A stretch of DNA of 8,851 nucleotides from Nitriliruptoraceae bacterium (lineage in GTDB: Bacteria > Actinomycetota > Nitriliruptoria > Nitriliruptorales > Nitriliruptoraceae). Below, piece by piece: positions 1 through 6,528 of the stretch. The first letter of the stretch is position 1. Every line of letters starts with the position of its first letter. The stretch spans positions 1 through 8,851 of the forward strand of contig PWEU01000302.1 of NCBI GenBank assembly GCA_003554005.1. Reading direction: 5' to 3'. Under the pieces are notes generated by a model. That model was not told where the DNA came from, searched no databases, and saw nothing but the letters and a program-made list of their open reading frames with translations. Made by a program: the position numbers and the translations under genes.

Positions 1-46
1 CGCGGTCCGGGGCGGGGAGCTGGTTCGATCCGATCGTGGCTGCCAT
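1..46 (-). CDS. ABC transporter permease, N-terminal fragment (partial, runs off left edge)
   Basis: Only the first 15 codons are present, reading MAATIGSNQLPAPDR, so the product cannot be identified from its own sequence. The ATG (46-44) overlaps the TGA of the upstream ATPase gene as TGATG, and an AGGAG ribosome-binding site lies at 53-57, six bases before the start, inside the end of the ATPase gene. In DrrA-type exporters the next gene is almost always the ABC-2 type membrane subunit (DrrB-like), so a permease is the natural inference. A short unstructured cytoplasmic N-terminus before the first membrane helix would fit such a protein. The function rests on context alone. Confidence 0.6.
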   Translation of the reverse strand, partial: MAATIGSNQLPAPDR

Positions 47-1074
47 CAGCGTCTCCTCTCCCGGTCACGGCCACCGGCGACGGCAGCCGACGCATCGACC
101 ACCTCGTGATCAACGCCGGCATCCTGCCCGGCGGGCTCGCCGGTGACGGCCAGGAACACGTCGTCGAGGGAGGGCCGATGCAGCCCGATGTCGTCGGCTT
201 CCACCCCCGCGGCATCCAGGGCACGCACCACCTCCAGCAGCGTGCCGGACCCCTCGCGGGCCGCGACCCGGAGCCGCCGGCCCCCGAGCTCCGCGACCTC
301 CTCGCCGGTCGCGGAGGCGATGGCCTCCATGGCCCTGACGCGATCCTCGTCGTGGACCACGAGCTCCAGCACCGATCCGCCGACGGCGTCCTTGAGCTCG
401 TCCGCGGTGCCCTCCTGGACCACCACCCCACGGTCGATCACCCCGATGCGCTTCGCCAGCCGGTCGGCCTCATCGAGGTACTGGGTGGTGAGCAGCACCG
501 ATGTGCCGGCCGCCACGAGGTCCTCGATCAGATCCCACACCTCGAGCCGGTTCCGGGGATCGATGCCGGTGGTCGGCTCGTCGAGGAACATCACCTCCGG
601 CCGGCCGACCAGCGAGGCCGCGAGGTCCAACCGGCGCCGCATCCCCCCCGAGTAGGTGCCGACCTGCCGGCTCGCGTCGTGGCTCAGCCCGATGCGATCT
701 AGCACGTCATCGGCACGCCGGCGCGCCTCGCGTGCGGACAGGCCGTAGAGCCGACCGACCATCTCGACGTTCTCCCGGCCGGTGAGGAAGGCGTCGACCG
801 CGGCGAACTGCCCGGCCAGGCCGATACGGGCCCGGGCAGCGTTGGGGTCAGCGACGACGTCGACCCCGGCGACCCGGACCGACCCGCGGTCCGGCCTGAG
901 CAGCGTCGCCAGCACCCGGATCAGGGTGGTCTTCCCAGCCCCGTTCGGTCCCAGCAGCCCGTAGACGATCCCCGGCTCGACGACGAGGTCGACGCCGTCC
1001 AGGGCGCGGACGTCACCGAAGGTGCGGATCAGACCCTGGACCTCGACGATCGGGTCTCCAGCCCCCCTGGTCAT
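46..1074 (-). CDS. ABC exporter ATP-binding protein, daunorubicin-resistance (DrrA) type
   Basis: This is a 342-residue nucleotide-binding subunit that would hydrolyse ATP on the cytoplasmic face to drive export of a drug, lipid or other hydrophobic substrate. Visible motifs are Walker A GPNGAGKTT (42-50), Q-loop Gln89, signature YSGGM (141-145), Walker B VMFLDEP (161-167) and the D-loop at about 170-172. The switch position reads TTQYLDEAD with Gln198 in place of the usual His, a known trait of the DrrA family, as is the C-terminal PSLDDVFLAVTG motif. An acidic/basic tail of about 30 residues follows. The start at 1074 was chosen because AGGAG (1080-1084) lies five bases upstream; the frame stays open to 1260, but those 62 residues are Arg/Pro-rich and unlike the family. 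The gene is translationally coupled (TGATG) to the next gene, the presumed permease. The substrate cannot be told from the sequence. Confidence 0.93.
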   Translation of the reverse strand: MTRGAGDPIVEVQGLIRTFGDVRALDGVDLVVEPGIVYGLLGPNGAGKTTLIRVLATLLRPDRGSVRVAGVDVVADPNAARARIGLAGQFAAVDAFLTGRENVEMVGRLYGLSAREARRRADDVLDRIGLSHDASRQVGTYSGGMRRRLDLAASLVGRPEVMFLDEPTTGIDPRNRLEVWDLIEDLVAAGTSVLLTTQYLDEADRLAKRIGVIDRGVVVQEGTADELKDAVGGSVLELVVHDEDRVRAMEAIASATGEEVAELGGRRLRVAAREGSGTLLEVVRALDAAGVEADDIGLHRPSLDDVFLAVTGEPAGQDAGVDHEVVDASAAVAGGRDRERRR

Positions 1075-1370
1075 GGTCGCTCCTGCTCCGCTCGGTCGGA
1101 TCGTGACGTATCGACCGGGCCGAGCGCCCCGGACATGCCTCTGCGCGGCGCAACGACCCGCTCGGGTCCGGATGCGGCACCCACGTTGGACGGGTCCAGA
1201 GCAGCGGTGGGGCCGAGGTGGTGAGCCGGTCATCCATCGTGGCATCCTGGATCCAAGCACGTTGGCCTGTCATCCCTACCAGCGCGGCGCAGTGGTTGAT
1301 GGTTCAACCGACGAGCGGGAGCCACACGGCAGCAGTGACCCGCTCCCACCCTGACGACGAGGATCTCCCC
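1075..1370. other. Divergent intergenic region between ABC ATPase and yceI-like gene
   Basis: This 296-base spacer must hold promoters for both divergent genes. I see no convincing -35/-10 pair on either strand. It contains the 16-base inverted repeat annotated separately (1294-1309), a 12-base inverted repeat TGGAC-GG-GTCCA (1187-1198), the 8-base palindrome TGGATCCA (1249-1256), and the two ribosome-binding sites: AGGAG at 1080-1084 for the minus gene and GAGGA at 1359-1363 for the plus gene. Both flanking reading frames stay open into this region, but the implied peptides show no family resemblance. Confidence 0.6.
1294..1309. promoter_or_regulatory. Inverted repeat GGTTGA-N4-TCAACC, candidate operator
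   Basis: Two perfect 6-base arms, GGTTGA (1294-1299) and TCAACC (1304-1309), flank the spacer TGGT, 61 bases before the yceI-like ATG. The element is relatively AT-rich for this region, sits in the divergent spacer, and has the size and TTGA-N4-TCAA core common for homodimeric winged-helix regulators such as MarR-type proteins. No regulator gene is visible in the window, so the binding protein is unknown. It could also be a chance palindrome or a small RNA hairpin. Confidence 0.4.
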
Positions 1371-1931
1371 ATGAGCAAACCCTCGATCGAGCGCTCCCAG
1401 CTCACCGGCCCCTACACCATCGACGCCGCCCACAGCACCTTCGGCTTCACGGCCCGGCACGCGATGGTCACCAAGGTCCGCGGCGGCTTCAACGACTTCG
1501 CCGGCACCTTGACCGTCGACGCGGAGGACCCGGCCGGGGCAAGCGCCGAGGTCACGATCGAGGCCGCCAGCATCGACACCCGCAACGCCGACCGGGACGC
1601 GCACCTGAAGAGCACCGACGTCTTCGCGATGGACCAGTACCCACAGCTGAGCTTCCGCTCCATCGAGATCGAACCGAAGAGTGACCGCGAGTTCCGGGTC
1701 ACCGGTGGCCTCACGATCCGCGGCGTGACCAAGGAGCTCTGTTTCGACCTCGACTACACCGGCGCCGTCATCGACCCGGGAGGCAACCTGCGGGTGGGCT
1801 TCGAGGGTCGGACCGAGGTCAACCGCAAGGACTGGGGCCGGAACTGGGACACCCCGCTCGACACCGGCGGCGTGCTGGTGTCCGAGAAGGTGACGCTCGA
1901 GTTCGAGGTCTCCGCGACCAAGGACGCCTGA
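1371..1931 (+). CDS. YceI-family lipid/isoprenoid-binding protein
   Basis: The 186-residue product matches the YceI family, a lipocalin-like beta barrel that binds long isoprenoids or other amphiphilic lipids. Family landmarks are the N-terminal YTIDAAHSTFGFTARH (15-30), the RDAHLKSTDVF...YPQLSFRS segment near residues 74-97, the VTGGLTIRGVTKE strand and a C-terminal NRKDWG motif. There is no signal peptide, so it should be cytoplasmic, unlike the periplasmic YceI of E. coli; the length is normal for the actinobacterial cytoplasmic form. ATG 1371 follows GAGGA (1359-1363) with a seven-base gap. The frame extends upstream to 1218 without a family-like sequence. It is divergent from the ABC exporter and followed by an acyltransferase gene, a loosely lipid-related setting. 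The physiological ligand is unknown. Confidence 0.92.
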   Translation: MSKPSIERSQLTGPYTIDAAHSTFGFTARHAMVTKVRGGFNDFAGTLTVDAEDPAGASAEVTIEAASIDTRNADRDAHLKSTDVFAMDQYPQLSFRSIEIEPKSDREFRVTGGLTIRGVTKELCFDLDYTGAVIDPGGNLRVGFEGRTEVNRKDWGRNWDTPLDTGGVLVSEKVTLEFEVSATKDA

Positions 1932-1945
1932 TCCCTGCCCTCCCC

Positions 1946-1978
1946 ACGCGCCGCGGCATCCCACCGGGGGCGCCGCGT
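1946..1978 (+). terminator. GC-rich hairpin after the yceI-like gene, possible terminator
   Basis: The arms ACGCGCCGC (1946-1954) and GCGCCGCGT (1970-1978) pair at 8 of 9 positions around a 15-base loop, starting 15 bases after the yceI-like stop. Only a short T-poor tract (TTAGGTTGTG) follows, so it would be a weak or U-less terminator. It ends just before the earliest possible start of the next gene (1985), so it might instead affect translation of that gene. Confidence 0.35.
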
Positions 1979-2008
1979 TAGGTTGTGAGCCACGAGGAGA
2001 CCGACGAG

Positions 2009-3385
2009 GTGGCAACGGGCAACGGTCTGACGGCCAGCGGACCTGACCATCGAGGGGCCATGAGGAGGCCGGGCCGGATCGTCGCCGACCGGGGGCTGAC
2101 CGGCCTCGCCCGCCTGGCGCTGCGTGGCTTCTACCGCCGCATCGAGGTCACGGGTCGGGAGCACCTGGCCGAGGATCGTCCGGTGCTGGTGGTCGCCAAC
2201 CACTTCAACGCGCTGCTCGATCCGGTGCTCGTGATGTACGCCCTGCGCCAGCTGCCCCGCTTCGTCGCCAAGGCCGCGCTGTGGCGCCCGACCTGGGCCC
2301 GGCCGTTGCTGTGGCTGGCTGGCATGGTGCCGGTCCACCGCCCCCAGGACGGCGCCGACACCAGCGGCAACCAGAGCGTGTTCCGGTCCTGCGCCGAGCA
2401 GCTGTCGCGGGGCACCACGGTGGCACTGTTCCCCGAGGGCGGGGTATCCCCGATCCCGGCGCTGCAGCCGCTGCGCACGGGCGCGGCCCGGATCGCACTG
2501 TCGGCGAGGTCGGCCGGTGCGGCCGGGCTGGTGATCCTGCCGATCGGGCTGACCTACGAGGACAAGGTCGCGCTGCGCTCCCGAGCGCTGGTGCGGATCG
2601 GTCCGGCCCTGGACGTCGACGCCCACCTCGCCGCGGTCGGCCAGAGCGACGCCGACGACGCTGACGCTGAGGTGGTCCGCGCCCTGACCGACGAGATCCA
2701 GGACCGTCTCTCGGAGCTGTCCCCGATCTACTCCGACGAGGTGGGCGCAGCGATACTCGGGCGAGCAGCGGACGTGGCCCTGCGCCGCCCCGATGCCCGG
2801 CCGACCGAGGAGGTCGCGTTGGCCGAGCGGGAGACCGTGGCCCGCCGGCTCGCCGAGGCGCCGGCCCCGACGCGGACCGAGGTGGTCGACACCCTCGCCC
2901 GCTACGAGCTCCGCCGCTCCCTGGCGGGGCTGCGTGACACCGAGGTGGTCAGCGAACGGACCCCCCGGGACCTGGCCGGGACCTTCTTCGCGACCCTCGT
3001 GCGGCTCGTCCTGCTGGCCCCCTTCGCTCTCACGGGGGCCGTGATCAACGCGCTGCCGTACTGGGGGGTGCACTGGGGCGGGCGGTTCGTCCGCAACCCC
3101 ACGCTCAGGGCCAGCGCCCTCCTGCTCTCCGGGGTGGTGCTGTTCCCCGCCACCTGGATCCTGGTGGCATGGTTGCTGCCGTGGGATGCATGGTGGGCAC
3201 GCGCGCTGGTGATCGTCGTGGCGCCGATCCTCGGCCTGGTGGCCGTCCGTGCGCTCGAGACCGTGATCGCCACGGCCCGGGCCTGGCACGGCTGGATCAC
3301 CCGCATCGAGCGCAGTGACCGCCTCGAACAGCTGCGCCGTGAGCGGGCCACTCTGGTCGACACGATCCGGCGCGCCGCGGCCTAG
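2009..3385 (+). CDS. Glycerolipid acyltransferase, PlsC/LPLAT superfamily, with C-terminal membrane segments
   Basis: The product (458 residues from this start) is a membrane-associated acyltransferase expected to transfer a fatty acyl group to glycerol-3-phosphate, lysophosphatidate or a similar acceptor. Motif I reads NHFNALLDP (64-72), with five residues between the catalytic His65 and Asp71 as in the Sct1/Gat1-like branch rather than the HX4D of PlsC. Motif III is FPEGG at 141-145, followed by LQPLRTGAARIAL, and the LPIGLTYEDK stretch forms motif IV; all favour that branch. A charged helical region (about 205-320) leads to hydrophobic segments near 330-350, 367-392 and 397-417. Three starts compete: GTG 1985 (poor ribosome-binding site), GTG 2009 (GAGGAG at 1994-1999, nine bases away, chosen) and ATG 2060 (GAGGGG six bases away region). 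The conserved domain lies after all of them. Acceptor specificity is not determined. Confidence 0.88.
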   Translation: MATGNGLTASGPDHRGAMRRPGRIVADRGLTGLARLALRGFYRRIEVTGREHLAEDRPVLVVANHFNALLDPVLVMYALRQLPRFVAKAALWRPTWARPLLWLAGMVPVHRPQDGADTSGNQSVFRSCAEQLSRGTTVALFPEGGVSPIPALQPLRTGAARIALSARSAGAAGLVILPIGLTYEDKVALRSRALVRIGPALDVDAHLAAVGQSDADDADAEVVRALTDEIQDRLSELSPIYSDEVGAAILGRAADVALRRPDARPTEEVALAERETVARRLAEAPAPTRTEVVDTLARYELRRSLAGLRDTEVVSERTPRDLAGTFFATLVRLVLLAPFALTGAVINALPYWGVHWGGRFVRNPTLRASALLLSGVVLFPATWILVAWLLPWDAWWARALVIVVAPILGLVAVRALETVIATARAWHGWITRIERSDRLEQLRRERATLVDTIRRAAA

Positions 3386-3387
3386 GG

Positions 3388-4236
3388 CTACCGCTCCGTG
3401 TGGTCGCCAGCGTCACCGGGGTCGGACTGCCACCATGGCCCGCCCCGAAGTCGAGCGAGCCAGGGCACGTCGGTGCGCTGAGGGACCTCGCCCCGGCGCT
3501 CGATCACGACCGCCTTGCGGAAGTCGCGGTTGAGGTGGGCGATCACGTCCAGCTCGATGCCAGCAGGGCAGGCGGGCACGCACTCCCCGTAGTTGGTGCA
3601 GGAACCGAACTCGCTCTCCATCGTCGCGACCACGGAACGCACCCGCTCGTAGCGCTCGACCTGTCCCTGGGGCAGCTCAGCGAGGTGGGCGACCTTCGCG
3701 CCGGTGAACAGCTGGGCGGCACCGTTCGGGCAGGCCGCCACGCACGCGCCACAGCCGATGCAGGCGGCGTGGTCCATGGCCGCCTCGGCCTGATGCTTGT
3801 TCACCGGCTGGGTCAGCGCCTCGGGAGCCGCGTTGGTCGCGGTCGAGATGTAGCCACCGGAGGCGATGATCCGGTCCAGGGCCGAGCGGTCGACCACCAG
3901 ATCCCGGACCACGGGGAAGGCGCCCGCACGCCAGGGCTCCAGGGTGACCACGTCGCCGTCTGAGAAGGTGCGCACCCGCTGCAGGCAGGCCGGCGTGTAG
4001 TCCTGTGGGCCATGGGGCTGTCCGTTGACCATCAGCCCACAGGACCCGCAGATGCCCTCGCGGCAGTCGTGATCGAAGGCCACGGCCTCGCGACCTTCGG
4101 CCACGAGCTGGGCGTTGAGCATGTCGAGCAGCTCGAGCATGCTCACCTCGTCGGTGACCCCGTCGACCTCGTAGCGCTCGAAGCGACCGGGGGAGGTGGC
4201 ATCGGCCTGACGCCAGACCTCGAGGATGAGTCGCAT
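3388..4236 (-). CDS. sdhB: Succinate dehydrogenase/fumarate reductase iron-sulfur subunit
   Basis: The 282-residue protein carries electrons between the flavoprotein and the membrane quinone site. The N-terminal ferredoxin domain has the 2Fe-2S ligands Cys58, Cys63, Cys66 and Cys84 (CREGICGSC then PAC). The C-terminal domain has C159xxC162xxC165xxxC169P and C213-x5-C219-xxx-C223P, giving the complete set for one 4Fe-4S and one 3Fe-4S cluster. ATG 4236 overlaps the sdhA stop as TGATG, with AGGAG (4246-4250) nine bases upstream, so translation is coupled. The frame remains open upstream inside sdhA, but those residues are not family-like. The gene ends two bases from the convergent acyltransferase stop, and no sdhC or sdhD gene follows it. 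Length is normal for the SdhB of Bacillus/actinobacterial-type complexes. Confidence 0.96.
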   Translation of the reverse strand: MRLILEVWRQADATSPGRFERYEVDGVTDEVSMLELLDMLNAQLVAEGREAVAFDHDCREGICGSCGLMVNGQPHGPQDYTPACLQRVRTFSDGDVVTLEPWRAGAFPVVRDLVVDRSALDRIIASGGYISTATNAAPEALTQPVNKHQAEAAMDHAACIGCGACVAACPNGAAQLFTGAKVAHLAELPQGQVERYERVRSVVATMESEFGSCTNYGECVPACPAGIELDVIAHLNRDFRKAVVIERRGEVPQRTDVPWLARLRGGPWWQSDPGDAGDHTER

Positions 4237-6380
4237 CACTTGTAGCTCCTGGTCGCCAGCGGGACCGCGTCGAAGGTCAGGGGTTCGCTGCGGCGGATCG
4301 GCACACCGTCCGGGGGCGCTGCCTCCCACGCCGAGGTGGAGGTCCAGCGCTCGTCGTCGCGCAGCGCCTCGCCGTCCTCGGTCTGGTGCTCTGAGCGGAA
4401 GTGCGCCCCAGCCGACTCGTCCCGGTCGAGCGCGTCCAGGGCCATGAGCTCAGCCAGCTCCAGGTAGTCGGCCAGCCGCCCGGCCCGCTCGAGCTCCTGG
4501 TTGAGCTGCTGACCGTGGCCGACCACCCGCAGGTTGGACCAGAAGTCGTCCTTGAGCTCCTTGATCGCGTCAGCGCCCTTGGCCAGACCCTCCGCGTGCC
4601 GCTCGACCCCGACGTGGTCGGTCAACAGCTCCCCGAGCTGCTTGTGGTAGACGTCCGGGCCGGTCGTCCCCCCGATGCCCAGCAGGTGCTCCACCCGTCC
4701 CCGGGCCTCAGCGACGGCCTGAGTGACCGCCGGATGGTCGTGGGGCACCGGGTCGGTGCCGAGCAGCGGCGCGACGTAGTCCGCCACCGTCCACGGCAGC
4801 ACGAACCACCCGTCCACCGATGCGCTGAGCAGCGAGTTCGCGCCCAACCGGTTCGCGCCGTGGTAGTTGAAGCTGGCCTCCCCGCCCACGAACAGCCCCG
4901 GCAGGTTGCTCATCTGGTTGTAGTCGGTCCACAACCCGCCCATGGCGAAGGGCGGTCCCGGCGCGATGCGCATCGGGCTGGTGTAGGGGTCCTCGCCCGT
5001 GGCATCGGTGTACAGCTCGAGGAGGTTGCCGTAGCGCTCCTCCATCGTCTTGCGGCCGAGCCGGGCGATCGCGTCGCGGAAGTCGAGGTAGACCCCGTTG
5101 CGCAGCGGCCCGACGCCCTTGCCGGCGTCCAGCTGGATCTTGGCGGCGCGGGAGGAGATGTCACGCGGGGCGAGGTTGCCGAAGGAGGGGGACATGCGCT
5201 CCAGGTAGTAGTCCCGGTCCTCCTCTGGGATGTCCTCGGGCGCCCGGTCGTCGCCGGGCTCCCTGGGCACCCACACCCGCCCGTCGTTGCGCAGCGACTC
5301 ACTCATCAGGGTGAGCTTGGACTGCCACTCGCTGGTCAACGGCAACGAGGTGGGGTGGAACTGGATCATGCAGGGGTTGGCGAACATCGCCCCACGCTGG
5401 TGGGCCCGCCAGGTGGCGGTGACGTTCGAGGACTTCGCCAGGGTCGACTTGAAGTACACGTTGCCGTAGCCCCCTGTTGCCAACACCACCGCGTGGGCGG
5501 TGTGGGGCACGATGTCGCCGGTGACCATGTCGCGGGCCACGATGCCGACCGCACGGCCGTCGGCCACGATCAGGTCGAGCATCTCCTGGCGGGTGTGCAG
5601 CTTCAGCCGACCCGCACCGACCTCCTTGAGCAACTGCTGGGAGCCTGCGATCTGCAGCTGCTGGCCGGTCTGACCCCGGGCGTAGAAGGTGCGCGAGACC
5701 TGCACCCCACCGAAGGAGCGGGTGGCGATCTGGCCGCCGTACTCCCGGGCGAAGGGCACGCCGAGGGCCGTCATGTGGTCGATCACCCGCACCGACATCT
5801 CGGAGAGCCGATGGACGTCGGCCTCGCGAGCGCGGAAATCGCCGCCCTTGACGGTGTCGCGGAACAGCCGGTCCACCGAATCGCCATCGGCCTTGTAGGC
5901 CTTGGCGGCGTTGATGCCACCCTGGGCCGCGACGCTGTGCGCCCGTCGGGGCGCATCGTGGAGGGGGAACGCCTCGACCTGGTAGCCCAGCTCCGACAGG
6001 GTGGCCGCCGCACCGGCACCGGCCAGCCCGGTCCCGACCACGATGACCTTGAACCGGCGCCGGTTGGCGGGGTTCACGAGCCGGAGGTTGAGCAGGTGCT
6101 CTTCCCACATGGTCCGGATGTCCCCCGTCGGCGCGGCATCGTGGATCTCCGGGCCGACCGTGCGACGACGGTCGAGTTCTGCCTCCAGCACGGGGTTGTC
6201 CTGTCGTGGTCGTGGCGACGTCGGCGCCACCGCGGGGGCGTCCGAGCGGGCAGGTGCGGGAGCCACCGGGACCGCGCGTGTCAGCGATCGGCGAGACCCG
6301 CCGGCGCGTTCGCTCCCGACACCCTCATCGCGGGGCCCCGGTCCGGTACTGCCGGTCTCCCGGCGGTCTTCGGTGGGCAT
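4236..6380 (-). CDS. sdhA: Succinate dehydrogenase/fumarate reductase flavoprotein subunit
   Basis: This FAD subunit oxidises succinate to fumarate or the reverse. The Rossmann motif VVGTGLAG (114-121), the HSVAAQGG segment with His148 as the expected covalent FAD ligand, FHPTS (341-345, substrate His342), PRDISSRA (Arg406, probable proton shuttle) and HGANRLGANS (507-516, Arg511) are present. The position before MGGLW, normally His, is Pro477 (APGPPFAMGG), which is odd. ATG 6380 was chosen because GGAGG (6389-6393) lies eight bases upstream, giving 714 residues, about 90 more than usual. That N-terminus is Pro/Arg/Ala-rich with no membrane helix or recognisable domain. ATG 6110 would give a normal 624-residue protein starting MWEEHLLNLRLVNPANRR, and GTG 6407 is also possible. 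sdhB is coupled downstream; upstream is a phosphate transporter gene and no cytochrome b gene. Confidence 0.95.
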   Translation of the reverse strand: MPTEDRRETGSTGPGPRDEGVGSERAGGSRRSLTRAVPVAPAPARSDAPAVAPTSPRPRQDNPVLEAELDRRRTVGPEIHDAAPTGDIRTMWEEHLLNLRLVNPANRRRFKVIVVGTGLAGAGAAATLSELGYQVEAFPLHDAPRRAHSVAAQGGINAAKAYKADGDSVDRLFRDTVKGGDFRAREADVHRLSEMSVRVIDHMTALGVPFAREYGGQIATRSFGGVQVSRTFYARGQTGQQLQIAGSQQLLKEVGAGRLKLHTRQEMLDLIVADGRAVGIVARDMVTGDIVPHTAHAVVLATGGYGNVYFKSTLAKSSNVTATWRAHQRGAMFANPCMIQFHPTSLPLTSEWQSKLTLMSESLRNDGRVWVPREPGDDRAPEDIPEEDRDYYLERMSPSFGNLAPRDISSRAAKIQLDAGKGVGPLRNGVYLDFRDAIARLGRKTMEERYGNLLELYTDATGEDPYTSPMRIAPGPPFAMGGLWTDYNQMSNLPGLFVGGEASFNYHGANRLGANSLLSASVDGWFVLPWTVADYVAPLLGTDPVPHDHPAVTQAVAEARGRVEHLLGIGGTTGPDVYHKQLGELLTDHVGVERHAEGLAKGADAIKELKDDFWSNLRVVGHGQQLNQELERAGRLADYLELAELMALDALDRDESAGAHFRSEHQTEDGEALRDDERWTSTSAWEAAPPDGVPIRRSEPLTFDAVPLATRSYK

Positions 6381-6388
6381 GACAGCTG

Positions 6389-6393
6389 CCTCC
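6389..6393 (-). promoter_or_regulatory. Ribosome-binding site GGAGG for sdhA (decides the long start)
   Basis: On the minus strand GGAGG sits eight bases before ATG 6380. It is the best-spaced Shine-Dalgarno sequence among the candidate sdhA starts. The alternative ATG 6110 has only GGGGGA about ten bases upstream, inside the reading frame, and GTG 6407 has GGGGAGG about ten bases upstream. This is why the extended N-terminus is annotated. Confidence 0.6.
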
Positions 6394-6409
6394 ACGGGGT
6401 CGATCACGG

Positions 6410-6451
6410 CAGCGGAACCTCCCCGGTCGCTCGCCGTCGACGGGGCCGCTG
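6410..6451 (-). repeat. Interrupted inverted repeat (stem-loop) in the sdhA leader
   Basis: On the minus strand CAGCGG pairs with CCGCTG (outer arms 6446-6451 and 6410-6415), then CCCCGTCG (6438-6445) pairs with CGACCGGGG (6421-6429) with one bulged base, closing an eight-base loop. Five unpaired bases separate the two helices on one side. In total 14 base pairs form, all but three of them G-C, about 30 bases upstream of ATG 6380. There is no T-run after it, so a simple intrinsic terminator for the phosphate transporter gene is unlikely but not excluded. It would include the GGGGAGG that could serve GTG 6407. Confidence 0.4.
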
Positions 6452-6479
6452 TGCCATGGCCAAGATACGGGGAGGCCGT

Positions 6480-6497
6480 GACGCGCGCGACCGCGTC
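6480..6497 (-). repeat. Short 6-bp hairpin downstream of the Na+/Pi transporter gene
   Basis: Arms GACGCG (6480-6485) and CGCGTC (6492-6497) flank a six-base loop in the 148-base spacer between the transporter stop and sdhA. No T-tract follows in either direction. With the larger hairpin nearby it may reduce readthrough, but a palindrome this short is common in GC-rich DNA. Confidence 0.2.
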
Positions 6498-6528
6498 CGA
6501 TGTCTCCTCACGTGACCTTCGCCCCTGG

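Noticed and set aside
480..486. Gln instead of His at the switch position of the ABC ATPase
   Set aside because: At first it looked like a degenerate ATPase, but TTQYLDEAD is the normal form in the DrrA family, so it is not a defect.
1187..1198. Inverted repeat TGGAC-GG-GTCCA, and TTGGAC as a possible -35 box
   Set aside because: No -10-like hexamer lies 16-19 bases downstream on either strand, and five-base arms are frequent by chance in GC-rich DNA.
1075..1260. A 62-residue N-terminal extension of the ABC ATPase
   Set aside because: The sequence is Arg/Pro-rich and not family-like, while ATG 1074 has AGGAG five bases upstream and places the nucleotide-binding domain at the expected distance.
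1218..1370. A 51-residue N-terminal extension of the YceI-like protein that might be a signal peptide
   Set aside because: It lacks a continuous hydrophobic core and a cleavage motif, and ATG 1371 has a well-spaced GAGGA site. It also contains the candidate operator.
1754..3289. A 511-codon open frame on the minus strand opposite the acyltransferase gene
   Set aside because: Its product is Gly/Gln/Arg/His-rich and lacks recognisable domains; it overlaps both the yceI-like and acyltransferase genes in the opposite direction, so it is a shadow.
3700..3810. Additional GGTGAAC/GTTCACC heptamers resembling PHO-box cores within sdhB
   Set aside because: They are single units inside coding sequence, not phased at 11 bases, and reflect common codons such as those for Phe-Thr and Val-Asn.
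4401..6515. A 704-codon open frame on the plus strand opposite sdhA
   Set aside because: It is fully antisense to a gene with all SdhA motifs. The translated product is Val/His/Gly/Arg-rich without any family motif, as expected from the complementary frame of GC-rich coding DNA.
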